Positions 1 through 8,806 are shown, numbered from the stretch's first letter. The stretch: 37,030 nucleotides of DNA from CAVLCC01 sp963661535 (GCA_963661535.1 CAVLCC010000018.1:1-37030), one strand, 5' to 3'. Notes: generated by a model not told the origin, from the letters alone. Translations and numbers: made by a program.

Positions 1-81
1 TTATAAAACCCTCCCTAGATTCTTTAAAAGGCTTTAAATATTATTTTTGTAGTGTAAGGGTAGTGAAGATTTATAGGTTTA

Positions 82-101
82 AAAAGAGGAGTAACTACTC
101 G
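82..101 (-). terminator. possible weak hairpin plus T-run after mnmA
   Basis: On the minus strand the self-complementary GAGTAGTTACTC (89-100) spans the mnmA stop codon and is followed by CTCTTTTT. The stem is only five pairs with a two-base loop, so this is at best a weak intrinsic terminator. Confidence 0.25.
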
Positions 102-1315
102 TCTGAACTCATAATTGCGCGGGTGATTATTCCTCCGCCGAGCAAATATTTGTGGCTATAAGCAACTACAGATTGCCCGCGCACAGCCTTGGGATAAAGC
201 TTGTCATTGTAGATAACTTTTACTTCTCCGGTGCTAAGTTTTTCGAGAGTTGCTGGGTGAGGGGTCTGTCTATAATTGGTTTTAACATATGCCGATATCT
301 GTTGGCCAATCTCCGGCTCGGGGAGTATCCAGTTCCACTCTTTTGCAAAACAACCCCTTGACATAAGATTTTCGCGACTCCCCACAACAACAACGTTTGT
401 ACTCATGTCTTTGTCGCAAACATAAGCAGGCTCTCCTAGGGCTACTCCCAGACCCCTGCGCTGCCCAATCGTAAAACAAGCCGCGCCGCAATGCGTACCA
501 ACAACATTGCCATGCAAATCAACAACATTGCCAGGTTCAAAGGGTTTTCCGCGGTAGCTCTCTATAAAATTCACATAGTCACCATCGGGTATAAAACAAA
601 TGTCTTGACTTTCGCTTTTTTGCGCCACGGGGAGAGCATTTTCCTTGGCGATTTTGCGAACCTCATTTTTTTCCATATCACTTAGAGGAAATATAACGTG
701 CGCTAGCTGGTCTTGCGTAAAGTTATAGAGAACGTAACTTTGATCTTTGCCGTCGCTTTCACTGCGTGAGAGCATAAATCTGTCACCCTCTTTGATAACT
801 TTGGCATAGTGTCCTGTTGCGATATAGTCACACCCCATTTGGCGCGCGGCGTCTAGCAACTTGCCAAATTTAAGATACTTATTGCATGTTACACAAGGAT
901 TAGGGGTCGACCCACTTTCATACAACTCCACAAAGGGTTCAACCACACACTTTTCAAACTCGGCTCGCATGTCGAGAACATGGTGCTCTATTCCTAACAC
1001 CTTGCATACGGCTTTAGCATCTCTTATGTCGGCAACGTTTAGTGCAGTTGAAGTTGAAAAATCGCCTGCGTTATTTGCACTTCCCTCGTATTTAGAATGT
1101 TTTGCATCATCTGCGCTTTCGCTATAAATAACTTGCCCTGCAGCATCTGAGCCCTCGGCATCCGCAGAGTTTTGATTACCCGCATCCACACGGTCTCGCA
1201 AATGCATAGTTGCACCAATGCACTCGTATCCTTGTTTTTGTAGAAGCAAAGCTGAGACGGAGGAGTCAACCCCTCCGCTCATTGCAACCAAAACTTTGCC
1301 TTTTGTTACGCTCAA
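95..1315 (-). CDS. mnmA: tRNA-specific 2-thiouridylase MnmA (TrmU)
   Basis: Cytosolic enzyme that 2-thiolates the wobble uridine of tRNAs for Lys, Glu and Gln, using ATP and persulfide sulfur. The N-terminus carries the PP-loop (MSGGVDSSVS, residues 12-21). Both family cysteines are present: one in NPCVTCNKYLKFG, the other in SQDICFIPDGDY. ATGHYAK and TIGQRRGLG are also typical. The start is TTG, preceded by GAGGG eight bases upstream; no better start lies nearby. At 406 aa it is about 45 residues longer than usual because of a Ser/Ala/Asp/Asn-rich insert at about residues 42-92, between the PP-loop strand and the conserved DAKAVC helix. It ends in a short intergenic hairpin region and follows the aminopeptidase gene by about 50 bp. 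Identification is firm; the role of the insert is unknown. Confidence 0.96.
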   Translation of the reverse strand: MSVTKGKVLVAMSGGVDSSVSALLLQKQGYECIGATMHLRDRVDAGNQNSADAEGSDAAGQVIYSESADDAKHSKYEGSANNAGDFSTSTALNVADIRDAKAVCKVLGIEHHVLDMRAEFEKCVVEPFVELYESGSTPNPCVTCNKYLKFGKLLDAARQMGCDYIATGHYAKVIKEGDRFMLSRSESDGKDQSYVLYNFTQDQLAHVIFPLSDMEKNEVRKIAKENALPVAQKSESQDICFIPDGDYVNFIESYRGKPFEPGNVVDLHGNVVGTHCGAACFTIGQRRGLGVALGEPAYVCDKDMSTNVVVVGSRENLMSRGCFAKEWNWILPEPEIGQQISAYVKTNYRQTPHPATLEKLSTGEVKVIYNDKLYPKAVRGQSVVAYSHKYLLGGGIITRAIMSSDE

Positions 1316-1369
1316 GCCAATATCCCTCGTTTAAATCTTAAAAGTTACTTTTAAAAACCCACAAAGCAC

Positions 1370-2821
1370 CTATGCATTTAGCAAAAATGCATAGTAGCCT
1401 TTGTAGGCTTCATAGATATCAGCTTTGCTAGTTACTTCCCAAGGTGCATGCATCGACAAAACTGACACGCCACTATCAATCACGTCCATGTCGTAATTTG
1501 CAGGAATATATGCGATAGTGCCGCCCCCTCCTGCATCCACTTTGCCAAGTTCTGCAGTCTGGAAACTCACGTTTGCATCGTCCATTATCTTGCGAACTTG
1601 AGCCACAAATTCTGCGGAGGCATCGTTGCTGCCACTCTTGCCTCGTCCGCCAGTATATTTGTTGAATACAAGTCCCCTGCCAAGATATGCAGCATTTTTT
1701 GGTTCAAATACAGAGATATAAGACGGATCCAATCCAGCAGAAACGTCAGACGAGAGCATCTTAGAATTTTTGAGTGCGCGATGAAGCTTTATGGTACCGC
1801 CCTCACCTGCAAGTTCCATGACCTCAGCCATGGTGTTCTCAAAAAACTTTGATTGCATGCCCGTTGCGCCCACGCTGCCAATCTCTTCTTTATCAACCAA
1901 TACGGTTACAGCAGTTCGAGTTGGGTTTTTAACATCAAGCTGCGCCACAAGACTTGTATATGCACACACCCTATCATCTTGACCGTAGCCCAAAACCATG
2001 CTGCCATCAAAACCCATAAGGCGAGCGCGTCCAGCTGGAACAACCTCAAGCTCGGCAGATAAAAAGTCTTCTTCTTTTATGTCATATCTGTCGAGAAGAA
2101 CCTGCAAAACTGATGCTTTTACCGGCTCTTTAGAAACAAGCTTCTCCCACTCAGATTTTTTAGAGTCATCGTTATCGTCGCTGTTGTCTTTTTTATCGTC
2201 ATCATCTGCAGATGGAAAAGGATGGCTTCCGACCAACACGTCTAGAGCCTCACCAGCAACAACCTCGGTTGCCTTTTTCTGCATTTGTTCACTGCCCAAA
2301 TGCGGGAGCAAGTCTGTAATGCAAAATACCGGATCTTGAGGCTGCTCGCCCACAACAACATTAACTAATGTGCCATCTGTTTTTGCCACAACACCATGAA
2401 TTGCCAAAGGCATTGTGACCCACTGATATTTCTTAATGCCGCCATAATAATGTGTGTCTAGAAGCGCAAAGTCGTTTGCCTCATAAAGCGGATTTTGTTT
2501 GAGGTCAAGTCTTGGAGAATCTATGTGAGCCCCTAGGATATTAAAACCACCCTCTAGAGGTTCAGTGCCAACATGAACCAAAATCACTGCTTTGTCGTGA
2601 GTTTGTGCCCAAACTTTGTCCCCTGCAGTTAGCTTGCGTCCCTCTTTTATTGCATCATCGAGACTGATATAGCCAGCCTGCTCGGCCATCTCAATTGAAG
2701 TAGAAGCGCACTCTCTCTCCGTTTTGTTGTCTGATATAAAGTCGATGTAATTAGAAGTTAATACCTCAAGTTCCGACATTTCTACATCGTCGTATTTTTT
2801 CCATGCATTTTCGCGCTCCAT
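1370..2821 (-). CDS. M18 family aminopeptidase (aspartyl/lysyl aminopeptidase type)
   Basis: Cytosolic zinc metallo-aminopeptidase of family M18, removing N-terminal residues from peptides. Family motifs in order: GAHIDSPRLDLKQNP (first metal His/Asp), THYYGGIKKYQW, VDKEEIGSVGATGM (catalytic Glu pair), SSDVSAGLDPSY, NKYTGGRGKSGSNDA, and SMHAPWEVTSKADIYE (last metal His) near the C-terminus. The ATG at 2821 has AGGAGG seven bases upstream. At 483 aa the length is normal for the subfamily. A strongly acidic linker rich in Asp, Lys and Asn lies at about residues 205-225, where a lid or oligomer loop is expected. Just downstream (1338-1354) is an AT-rich palindrome, TTAAAAGTTACTTTTAA, of unknown role. 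The family call is secure; substrate specificity cannot be read from the sequence. Confidence 0.93.
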   Translation of the reverse strand: MERENAWKKYDDVEMSELEVLTSNYIDFISDNKTERECASTSIEMAEQAGYISLDDAIKEGRKLTAGDKVWAQTHDKAVILVHVGTEPLEGGFNILGAHIDSPRLDLKQNPLYEANDFALLDTHYYGGIKKYQWVTMPLAIHGVVAKTDGTLVNVVVGEQPQDPVFCITDLLPHLGSEQMQKKATEVVAGEALDVLVGSHPFPSADDDDKKDNSDDNDDSKKSEWEKLVSKEPVKASVLQVLLDRYDIKEEDFLSAELEVVPAGRARLMGFDGSMVLGYGQDDRVCAYTSLVAQLDVKNPTRTAVTVLVDKEEIGSVGATGMQSKFFENTMAEVMELAGEGGTIKLHRALKNSKMLSSDVSAGLDPSYISVFEPKNAAYLGRGLVFNKYTGGRGKSGSNDASAEFVAQVRKIMDDANVSFQTAELGKVDAGGGGTIAYIPANYDMDVIDSGVSVLSMHAPWEVTSKADIYEAYKGYYAFLLNA

Positions 2822-2935
2822 TTAAACCCTCCTAATGTTTGTTTTTTGATAGTTTAGTTTTTTACGGCATTCTTTCTTATGATGATAATGTTTTGTTTTA
2901 TAACGTCTCGCTTTGTTGTATTTGAGCTTAAAACC

Positions 2936-2991
2936 CAGGTCTCAAGTCACAGGTCTCAAACCTCAGGTCTCAAATCACAGGTCTCAAACCT
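2936..2991. repeat. four tandem 14-bp repeats in the aminopeptidase upstream region
   Basis: Four head-to-tail 14-bp units start at 2936, 2950, 2964 and 2978. All begin CAGGTCTCAA; units 2 and 4 end ACCT while units 1 and 3 end GTCA or ATCA, which gives a 28-bp higher-order period. They lie in the 307-bp gap between the aminopeptidase start (2821) and the lgt end (3129). I see no convincing gene in this gap. The array is about 115 bp upstream of the aminopeptidase start and could be a protein-binding region or a slipped-strand expansion. Confidence 0.85.
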
Positions 2992-3128
2992 CGAACACTA
3001 ATTCACAAGCCATAAGACCTTTGAGTCTTATCATCCAGCTCAATCTACACGCTTTGTTGTGTTTTATAACTTGCCTTGCGTTTTTTGCAACGTCTTTACA
3101 AGATTAACACTCGAGATATTTATAGAGC

Positions 3129-3962
3129 CTATATGTTCTGTGCTCGGAGTTTTGATGCATGCGCATAATTAGTCCTTTTCGCCCATACAAGCAAAGCAAC
3201 TCCAGCAACAATAAGCGGAACCGACAAAACCATCCCCATTGTTAGCCAATCACCAAACAGGTATCCAAGCTGCGCATCGGGCTGACGCACAAATTCTACC
3301 AAAATTCTAAAAGCGCCATACATTATGAGAAAAAGAGCCATATAGCTTCCGCATGGCAGAGCTTTGCGCTTTCTAGACAGCAAATATAAAACCACAAAAA
3401 TTACGACACCCTCTAGGAGTGATTCGTAGAGCTGAGATGGATGCCTAGGCAATGAACCCGCACCTGCCGTATTAAATACAACCCCCCACGGAAGATCTGT
3501 AACTGCTCCCCACAACTCGCCGTTGATGAAGTTCGCACATCTTCCAAAAAACAAACCTATCGGTGCGGCTATTGCAATTATGTCGGCTAGGGCCGAAACC
3601 CTGACGTGTATTATTTTGCTTGCAATAATTCCAGCAACTATAACCCCCACAAGTCCACCATGAAATGACATTCCTCCAGCTTGCAAATTAATGACCTGCG
3701 CTGGATTTGCAAGATAGTACCCGTTGCCATAAAAGAGCACATAACCCAAACGCCCCCCTATTATGGTTCCTAACATGATTGCTATAAGCACAACTAGCAT
3801 ATCTTCTGGGGAGATATTCATCTTCCAACGCTTAGAAATTTTATAGGCGACCAGCGAACAGATGATAAAGCCAGCCAAGTAAGCTAGACCATACCATCTA
3901 ACTTGCAGCGAACCAATCGAAAAAGCAACTGGGTCTAGTGCATCATAGATTGCTTGAAGCAT
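3129..3962 (-). CDS. lgt: prolipoprotein diacylglyceryl transferase
   Basis: Integral membrane enzyme that transfers diacylglycerol from phosphatidylglycerol to the lipobox cysteine of prelipoproteins, the first step of lipoprotein maturation. About seven hydrophobic segments are visible. Signature elements are GGRLGYVLFYG, SFHGGLVGV (catalytic His region), FFGRCANFINGELWG (the Lgt signature), and RHPSQLYESLLEG. At 277 aa the length is typical. The ATG at 3962 directly follows the TAA of the upstream gene (TAAATG), so the two are translationally coupled. The window encodes at least three lipobox proteins (8834-9400, 9465-9884, 30712-31911) that would be its substrates. Confidence 0.97.
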   Translation of the reverse strand: MLQAIYDALDPVAFSIGSLQVRWYGLAYLAGFIICSLVAYKISKRWKMNISPEDMLVVLIAIMLGTIIGGRLGYVLFYGNGYYLANPAQVINLQAGGMSFHGGLVGVIVAGIIASKIIHVRVSALADIIAIAAPIGLFFGRCANFINGELWGAVTDLPWGVVFNTAGAGSLPRHPSQLYESLLEGVVIFVVLYLLSRKRKALPCGSYMALFLIMYGAFRILVEFVRQPDAQLGYLFGDWLTMGMVLSVPLIVAGVALLVWAKRTNYAHASKLRAQNI

Positions 3963-4778
3963 TTACTCGTCGTCCTCGTCTTTATCATGAAGATGATAGC
4001 CCGTTTCAATTTCATCAATTGCGTCGTCTACAGTATCTAAAGACTCTAGCTGTCTATGAAAATACTCAATACGCGCCTTGTCCTCCTCGGTTGGTGTGCG
4101 GGGTTGTGCGTTTTCGAGGGACGACGCCTTTTGTTTGGAATCTAGCTGAACTCCAAATGTCATCATCGGATTATTTCCCACAGCCATATAACTAATATTT
4201 AGAGGAACCTTGCCTTTGTTTTCTTGTTTAACTTGAGAAGACTTATCTGACGAAAGATTTTGAGTGTTTGCATCGTTGTTTGAGGTCTTGTTTTGCTCGG
4301 GGGTATCATCGCCGGAAGCACAATTGCAGGCATCCTCCTGTGTTTTGTTCGCGTCCTGAGCGTGGGCGCAAGTGTTAGAGTCTGCGCTCGCAGCATCTAG
4401 AGTCTGCGTTTTTTCACCTGCACCATCTACCCCAGTATTTGGAACTTCAGATTTTGCAGCAACAACTGCGGTGAGACCGCCGCCATCAGACTCGCCTCCA
4501 TCTGATCCACCGTCGCCACTCTCCCCATCCTTATTATCCGAATTAGCACTAGCAAACAAGCTAGTCATTTTAGACACCAGTTGAGTGGATAATTCAGTTG
4601 TATTTTGTGTGCCTAGGTTGCTTTTAAACTCAACTGCAGCATCGCAAGTTGGGCAACCAAACGAAACACAAATCCATCCCGACTTATCATAAGTTGCCGA
4701 CAGAAAATTTTTGCTTCTTATATGCACTTCCCCACAATTGGGGCACTCAACTTTAATATCGTAGTCAATCTTGCTCAT
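3963..4778 (-). CDS. zinc-ribbon protein with long low-complexity linker, function unknown
   Basis: I do not recognise a named family. The first about 55 residues form a zinc ribbon: CPNC near residue 12, and CPTC about 30 residues later in a hydrophobic context. The middle (about residues 75-180) is low complexity, dominated by Gly, Ser, Asp, Asn and Thr. The last about 45 residues (from EEDKARIEYFHRQLESLD) are charged, predicted helical, and end in an acidic tail DKDEDDE. The ATG has AGGAG upstream. The gene is coupled to lgt by abutting stop and start codons. There is no signal peptide, so it is presumably cytosolic. A transcription- or nucleic-acid-associated role is possible because of the ribbon, but this is only inference. 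Confidence 0.75.
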   Translation of the reverse strand: MSKIDYDIKVECPNCGEVHIRSKNFLSATYDKSGWICVSFGCPTCDAAVEFKSNLGTQNTTELSTQLVSKMTSLFASANSDNKDGESGDGGSDGGESDGGGLTAVVAAKSEVPNTGVDGAGEKTQTLDAASADSNTCAHAQDANKTQEDACNCASGDDTPEQNKTSNNDANTQNLSSDKSSQVKQENKGKVPLNISYMAVGNNPMMTFGVQLDSKQKASSLENAQPRTPTEEDKARIEYFHRQLESLDTVDDAIDEIETGYHLHDKDEDDE

Positions 4779-4902
4779 CGTATCGCTCCTAGATATCTGC
4801 GCGTTTATATTGAGTTAACATTCTATTGCCGCATAATGCTCGGCAGCATCACATATTGCGGCTGCATCAAAAAATATCTTCTTTTATTTTATCAGCTAAC
4901 AT

Positions 4903-4940
4903 AAAAACAACCTCGCCAGTTTGTTAACGGACGAGGTTGT
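4903..4940 (-). terminator. intrinsic terminator downstream of the NifU-type gene
   Basis: ACAACCTCG (4907-4915) pairs perfectly with CGAGGTTGT (4932-4940) around a 16-base loop. Read on the minus strand the stem is followed by TTTTTAT. It lies about 110 bp after the stop of the Fe-S scaffold gene. The region 4941-5050 shows nothing else. Confidence 0.85.
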
Positions 4941-5050
4941 ATTTGGGTCTCTCATTTGATTTGCACTTGATGCTTTTTTAAGCGTAGGTCTTGAAAATTT
5001 TGATGTCAAAGCAAAACCGCATGACACAACAAAATCACAAGACCACATCT

Positions 5051-5323
5051 TTACATCTCGTTTTCTTCTTCTTCCTTCATAGCTGCAGCCTCGCTATTAG
5101 CAGGAACAACTCTAGTTACCCCAGGCACATTTTCTTTAAGCACAGCCTCCACGCTATATGCCAAGGTAAGCTGCGACATTGGACAACCTTTGCAAGAACC
5201 CTGAAGCTCTACGGTTACAACACCCTCATCGTCAACACCAATCAAATCAATATCGCCGCCATCGGCCTGTAGCTGTGGTCTAATTAGCTCAATTACCTCT
5301 GCAACCATATTTTTATCTACCAT
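5051..5323 (-). CDS. NifU C-terminal-domain Fe-S cluster scaffold/carrier
   Basis: Small (90 aa) cytosolic protein of the NifU C-terminal (Nfu) family, which carries or delivers Fe-S clusters. Diagnostic elements are IRPQLQADGGDIDLIGVD and the CxxC of GSCKGCPMS, followed by the SVEAVLKENVPGV helix. I choose the ATG at 5323 because AGAAAGGC sits at the right distance (5331-5338); an in-frame TTG at 5353 would add ten residues without a good ribosome site. The C-terminus is Glu-rich. It is probably a single-gene unit: a terminator follows at 4903-4940 and no gene lies upstream for about 400 bp. Confidence 0.93.
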   Translation of the reverse strand: MVDKNMVAEVIELIRPQLQADGGDIDLIGVDDEGVVTVELQGSCKGCPMSQLTLAYSVEAVLKENVPGVTRVVPANSEAAAMKEEEENEM

Positions 5324-5353
5324 CGTATTTGCCTTTCTAATAAAGTCTTGCAA

Positions 5354-5742
5354 TTTTGCCGCTAGAGTATGCCTGCCATATCATCGCAACGCAACGCGCT
5401 CAACACCTCAGCGACTTATAGACATTGCTTTTTCTTGTATGAGGTTAGCAAGAAATGTTAGAGCAAGAGACGACAATTGAAGAGTTCTTATTTTGTGTTC
5501 GGTTTTCGGCAATTGTTCCTATCACGTTTCTAGCCTTTCTGTCCTGTTCCTACCCACCACAGTTATTTGCGAATTTCCGAATTTGAATCTGCAACCAATC
5601 TGTTGTAAATTTAGTGTAATCATTTCTAAAAATCGTGTGCACACGCTTAAACTTCCGGTAGAATTTATAAAGTGCAGAAATTGAATATCTACACAAGATA
5701 ACACCGTACAACAGGATATTTTTATGCTGAACATAAGATTTC
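5354..5742. other. 389-bp gap without a supported gene
   Basis: AT-rich sequence between the Nfu gene and the first AAA/DUF4143 ATPase. Open frames here have no ribosome site, no recognisable motif and cysteine-rich shadow composition. The only notable string is a short palindrome, GTGTGCACAC (5636-5645). It must contain the Nfu promoter near 5360-5420, but I cannot fix its boxes. Confidence 0.6.
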
Positions 5743-7065
5743 TTACAAAAACGCACACATATATATTGGCAAATACGTGATTTTATTGTTTGACTCGCTT
5801 TGTGCTAAGTTGTTTTTATGTAAAACAAATGCGTTGTCAAACTTGTAGGATTTAGTGTTTAAAAGTCTGTCAAGTGCCGCATGTTTTGTACTATATTTTC
5901 CAGATTTTACTTCAACTGGCAACACCTTGGGATCTCGCCCGTTTTCCAGCAGAAAGTCAACCTCACCTATTTTTTTATTGTTGAAATAAAAAAGGTCTTT
6001 ATGTCCGTGGGCTCGAAGTTCCTGCGCCACTACATTTTCAAATGCACTCCCAAAATTTACGTTGCAAAAATTTGCTATTATAGCCTGCACACTTGCTTGC
6101 GAAAATGTAGAGAACAGTAGACCTACATCGTTTAGATAAAACTTGAAGTAGCTATCTTCTCTGTTCATTCCAAGTGGAAATGTTGCTTCAAGAGCTCGTT
6201 TTACAGGCAGAGCAACTCCTGCGTTAGTTAACCAATCAAAATCGGATTGCATATCTTCAAAACGCCGCTTTTTGTCTATCCCCGAAACTATAAAGCGCTT
6301 ATTTTCTTTGTTTAACTGAGCCGGCATTGCATTATAGATAGTCTTAACATTTTGCGCGTGTTTTTTGTTATCGATATAATGTGTAATATCTTCGCGGTAT
6401 GTGTTAACTATACCAATCTGCCGCTGCCTCATAGCTGCTGTATCGTTTGTGTTTGCAAACAACTGCACAGCTTCTGGCATTCCTCCTACAAGCACGTATT
6501 TACAAAACATGTCGATGAATTTGTTATGCAAATACTCAGGAATTTCTCGCCTTTCTTCAAAACATTCCTGCACGATATCCCAAAGTGAATCATTAATGCC
6601 AAAAGCCCAACTAAATTCTTCAAAATCCAACGGAAACATTTCTAAGATATCGATTGTGCCCACCGGAAGAGACCTAAAATCGTATGCTTCCACACCCAAA
6701 AGCGATCCAGAATATATAACATCGAAGCGACCATCTGCCGCAAGATAGCGCATCCAAGTTATAGCATCGCCGCAGCGCTGCACCTCATCGAAGAAAAGTA
6801 AAGTTTTTTTGGGCTCAAGTGGCGATGTGGTCAGAGACGTAATACGGATAATTAAATCCTCGATATTTTGTGCGCCTTTTACCAAATCAATTGCCGATGG
6901 CTGTTCTACAAAATCAATCTTAACCAAGGAGTCATAATTTGCGCGAGCAAACTGTTCTATACTGCTTGTTTTTCCAACTTGACGCGCTCCAGTTAGCAAA
7001 AGTCCCTGTTTTGTTCTGGTATGCTTCCAATCTAATAGCTGCTTTGTAATTTTGCGATCTAACAT
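5743..7065 (-). CDS. AAA_14/DUF4143 ATPase with PD-(D/E)xK-like C-terminus (copy 1)
   Basis: Member of the archaeal-type AAA_14 plus DUF4143 family, common in accessory regions of anaerobes and without a firmly established function. The N-terminal AAA domain has Walker A GARQVGKTS (residues 26-34), Walker B LLFFDEVQRC (about 89-98) and a sensor-like YSGSLLG. The family hallmark VGGMPEAVQLF follows. DUF4143 covers about residues 200-430 and ends in a nuclease-like block: GEVDFLLENG (Asp) and LPVEVKSGK (ExK). The ATG at 7065 has AAAGGGG upstream. It is convergent with nothing and transcribed alone from a promoter at 7095-7124 that overlaps three 32-bp direct repeats. A nuclease role is inferred from the motif only. 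Confidence 0.92.
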   Translation of the reverse strand: MLDRKITKQLLDWKHTRTKQGLLLTGARQVGKTSSIEQFARANYDSLVKIDFVEQPSAIDLVKGAQNIEDLIIRITSLTTSPLEPKKTLLFFDEVQRCGDAITWMRYLAADGRFDVIYSGSLLGVEAYDFRSLPVGTIDILEMFPLDFEEFSWAFGINDSLWDIVQECFEERREIPEYLHNKFIDMFCKYVLVGGMPEAVQLFANTNDTAAMRQRQIGIVNTYREDITHYIDNKKHAQNVKTIYNAMPAQLNKENKRFIVSGIDKKRRFEDMQSDFDWLTNAGVALPVKRALEATFPLGMNREDSYFKFYLNDVGLLFSTFSQASVQAIIANFCNVNFGSAFENVVAQELRAHGHKDLFYFNNKKIGEVDFLLENGRDPKVLPVEVKSGKYSTKHAALDRLLNTKSYKFDNAFVLHKNNLAQSESNNKITYLPIYMCAFL

Positions 7066-7094
7066 TTTTGCCCCTTTATTTTGCGATTGTAAGT

Positions 7095-7124
7095 ATTATA
7101 CACTTAACGTGCAGTTTTTTGCAA
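7095..7124 (-). promoter_or_regulatory. sigma70-type promoter of ATPase copy 1
   Basis: On the minus strand TATAAT (complement of 7095-7100) lies 18 bp downstream of TTGCAA (7119-7124). The -35 hexamer falls inside the promoter-proximal copy of the 32-bp repeat array, so a protein bound to the repeats would block or contact polymerase. Confidence 0.7.
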
Positions 7125-7203
7125 AATTGGCATTGTAGATTTGCAAAATCCTGCAAAATTGGCATTGTAGATTTGCAAAATCCTGCAAAATTGGCATTGT
7201 AGA
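7120..7203 (-). repeat. three direct repeats, 32-bp period, upstream of ATPase copy 1
   Basis: Units start at 7120, 7152 and 7184. The first two are identical over 32 bp; the third is truncated after 20 bp. The core on the plus strand is TGCAAAATTGGCATTGTAGA. The array fills the gap between ATPase copy 2 (stop at 7220) and the promoter of copy 1. It is unlike a CRISPR because the whole unit, not just a repeat half, is conserved. Confidence 0.9.
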
Positions 7204-7219
7204 AGTATAAAAAACAGAC

Positions 7220-8596
7220 CTACACACAAAACGACATATACAGAGGCAAATAATAACGATTGCCCTCCAACTTTAGTTGCTTTGGATGAAAAACGTACTC
7301 ATCTCCTATGCGTTTTGCGAAACGTTTAGCAAAATCATTAAGAGACACCGTAGAATACGACTTGGAAGATTTAACCTCAATAGGGCACACTCGCGGTTTT
7401 CCTGCAGCATTTGAATAACCACGAGTGATTAAAAAATCAATTTCACGTGGACGAGGCTTCCCGTTAGGTCTTGTTGAAGGCTCCTTCCAACTGTAATAAA
7501 AAAGTGAATGGTCACGAGCGCGTAGTTGCTGAGCAACTACGTTTTCAACAAACATTCCCTTATTAACCGAAACGCGACCAAATTGAATGTCCCTATGAAT
7601 ATCAATGAGTTCGGGACCATCATTAAATGCTGAGCTCACCAAAAGACCAGTGTCTGCCATGTAACATTTGAGTGATGTAAAATCGGTATTTAGACGATAC
7701 CCAACATTAGGATCGTTGCACTTGTAACATGTGTTAATCATGTGAGCATCGAAGAGCCAGCTTAGTGCTGGTTCAAACATCTCAAACCTGTCTCCACCTT
7801 CAAGACCTGCAAATTTAAAGCGCTTGCTCGCAGATGAAAGTTGTCCTGGCAAGTCATCGAATATAATTCTTGCTCGCCTTGCAACGTTGTTACCAAACTT
7901 TTGAATATCTTCACGGTAAAGTTCGATAATTTGCCTTTTCACCTTGTCGGGAACTCTGAAGTCCTTCTCCTCAACATAAGCCTCCACGGCTTGTGGCATA
8001 CCTCCTACCAACATATATTCACTAAAAAGGCGCAAACATTTTGCATGAATAGGATCGGACATAGGTACCAAATTTTCCCTACATCTGCGAATTTCTTGAG
8101 CATAAATATCCATCTCATTGGCCCATAGATACTCCTCAAAATCCAAAGGGTTTAGAGTAATACGCTCTTCTTCTGAGGGAATAAGAATGTCTTCAACATT
8201 TTTGCGAATTGAAATTAGCGAACCAGTTTCGATGTAATCAAAGCGACCATCTGCCACTAAATGCTTGATATATTCCCTAGCAATTGGAAACCTTTGAACT
8301 TCGTCAAAAATAATGAGACCATCTCTGTTCTTGAGCATCTTCCCACAATCAAGCTGCAACAATCTCAGAAATGTATCGATATCTGCCCTCTCGTTTCTAA
8401 AAATGTCTAGGGTTTGTTTTGAAGCCTTTGAAAAGTCAATGTAGATGTAGTCGGAATATTCACTTTTTGCAAACTCTGTCACAAGGGTGGTTTTTCCAAC
8501 TCTTCGTGCACCTTCAACCAAGATCGCTGTTTTACCATTTGATTTTTGTTTCCATCCAAGAAGTCTTTCGTAGCATTTTCGTCTAAAAATTCTCAT
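7220..8596 (-). CDS. AAA_14/DUF4143 ATPase (copy 2)
   Basis: Same family and architecture as its neighbour but clearly diverged, so not a recent duplicate. Walker A is GARRVGKTT (about residues 29-37), Walker B LIIFDEVQRF, followed by the family hallmark VGGMPQAVEAY. The DUF4143 part ends with PREIDFLITRG (Asp) and VCPIEVKSSK (ExK), separated by a longer loop than in copy 1. The ATG at 8596 has GGAGTG seven bases upstream. At 458 aa it is slightly long for the family. Transcribed singly; upstream lie repeats of 34-bp period with a TATAAT inside. Function is unknown; a self-regulated nuclease-like ATPase is inference. Confidence 0.92.
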   Translation of the reverse strand: MRIFRRKCYERLLGWKQKSNGKTAILVEGARRVGKTTLVTEFAKSEYSDYIYIDFSKASKQTLDIFRNERADIDTFLRLLQLDCGKMLKNRDGLIIFDEVQRFPIAREYIKHLVADGRFDYIETGSLISIRKNVEDILIPSEEERITLNPLDFEEYLWANEMDIYAQEIRRCRENLVPMSDPIHAKCLRLFSEYMLVGGMPQAVEAYVEEKDFRVPDKVKRQIIELYREDIQKFGNNVARRARIIFDDLPGQLSSASKRFKFAGLEGGDRFEMFEPALSWLFDAHMINTCYKCNDPNVGYRLNTDFTSLKCYMADTGLLVSSAFNDGPELIDIHRDIQFGRVSVNKGMFVENVVAQQLRARDHSLFYYSWKEPSTRPNGKPRPREIDFLITRGYSNAAGKPRVCPIEVKSSKSYSTVSLNDFAKRFAKRIGDEYVFHPKQLKLEGNRYYLPLYMSFCV

Positions 8597-8627
8597 TCAA
8601 TCACTCCATGCATTTTACCTGCGGTTT

Positions 8628-8708
8628 TACAGGAATCCGCCACATTCGCTGCTTGATATTATACAGGAATCCGCTACATTAAGAGTGCTGATTTGTACAA
8701 GAATCTCG
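8628..8708 (-). repeat. direct repeats, 34-bp period, upstream of ATPase copy 2
   Basis: TACAGGAATCCGCCACATT at 8628, TACAGGAATCCGCTACATT at 8662, and a decayed third copy TACAAGAATCTCG at 8696: exact spacing of 34 and 34. The complement of 8658-8663 reads TATAAT and is a likely -10 box touching the middle copy. The repeat sequence shares nothing obvious with the arrays of the other three ATPases. Confidence 0.85.
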
Positions 8709-8767
8709 AGGTTTGAACCTGCCAAGGTTCGCACTTTGGCAACATGCCTTGCACTTGTCAAGATCCA

Positions 8768-8806
8768 TAAAAAAGGGTCAAACCTCTAATAGGTCTGACC
8801 CTTTGC
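8768..8806 (-). terminator. intrinsic terminator of the lipoprotein gene at 8834-9400
   Basis: AAAGGGTCAAACCT and AGGTCTGACCCTTT form a long stem with one mismatch around a CTAAT loop. On the minus strand it is followed by TTTTTTATGG. It lies about 30 bp after the lipoprotein stop and insulates ATPase copy 2 from read-through. Confidence 0.85.

Noticed and set aside
2913..3107. 64-codon open frame across the 14-bp repeats
   Set aside because: Its sequence is just the translated repeat (SQVxGLKPQ-type) and it has no ribosome site.
5493..5758. Small open frames in the gap after ATPase copy 1
   Set aside because: No ribosome site, no family features, and they overlap each other on both strands.
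7120..7203. Repeat array that resembles a short CRISPR
   Set aside because: The complete 32-bp unit is identical from copy to copy, with no variable spacers, and no cas gene is present.
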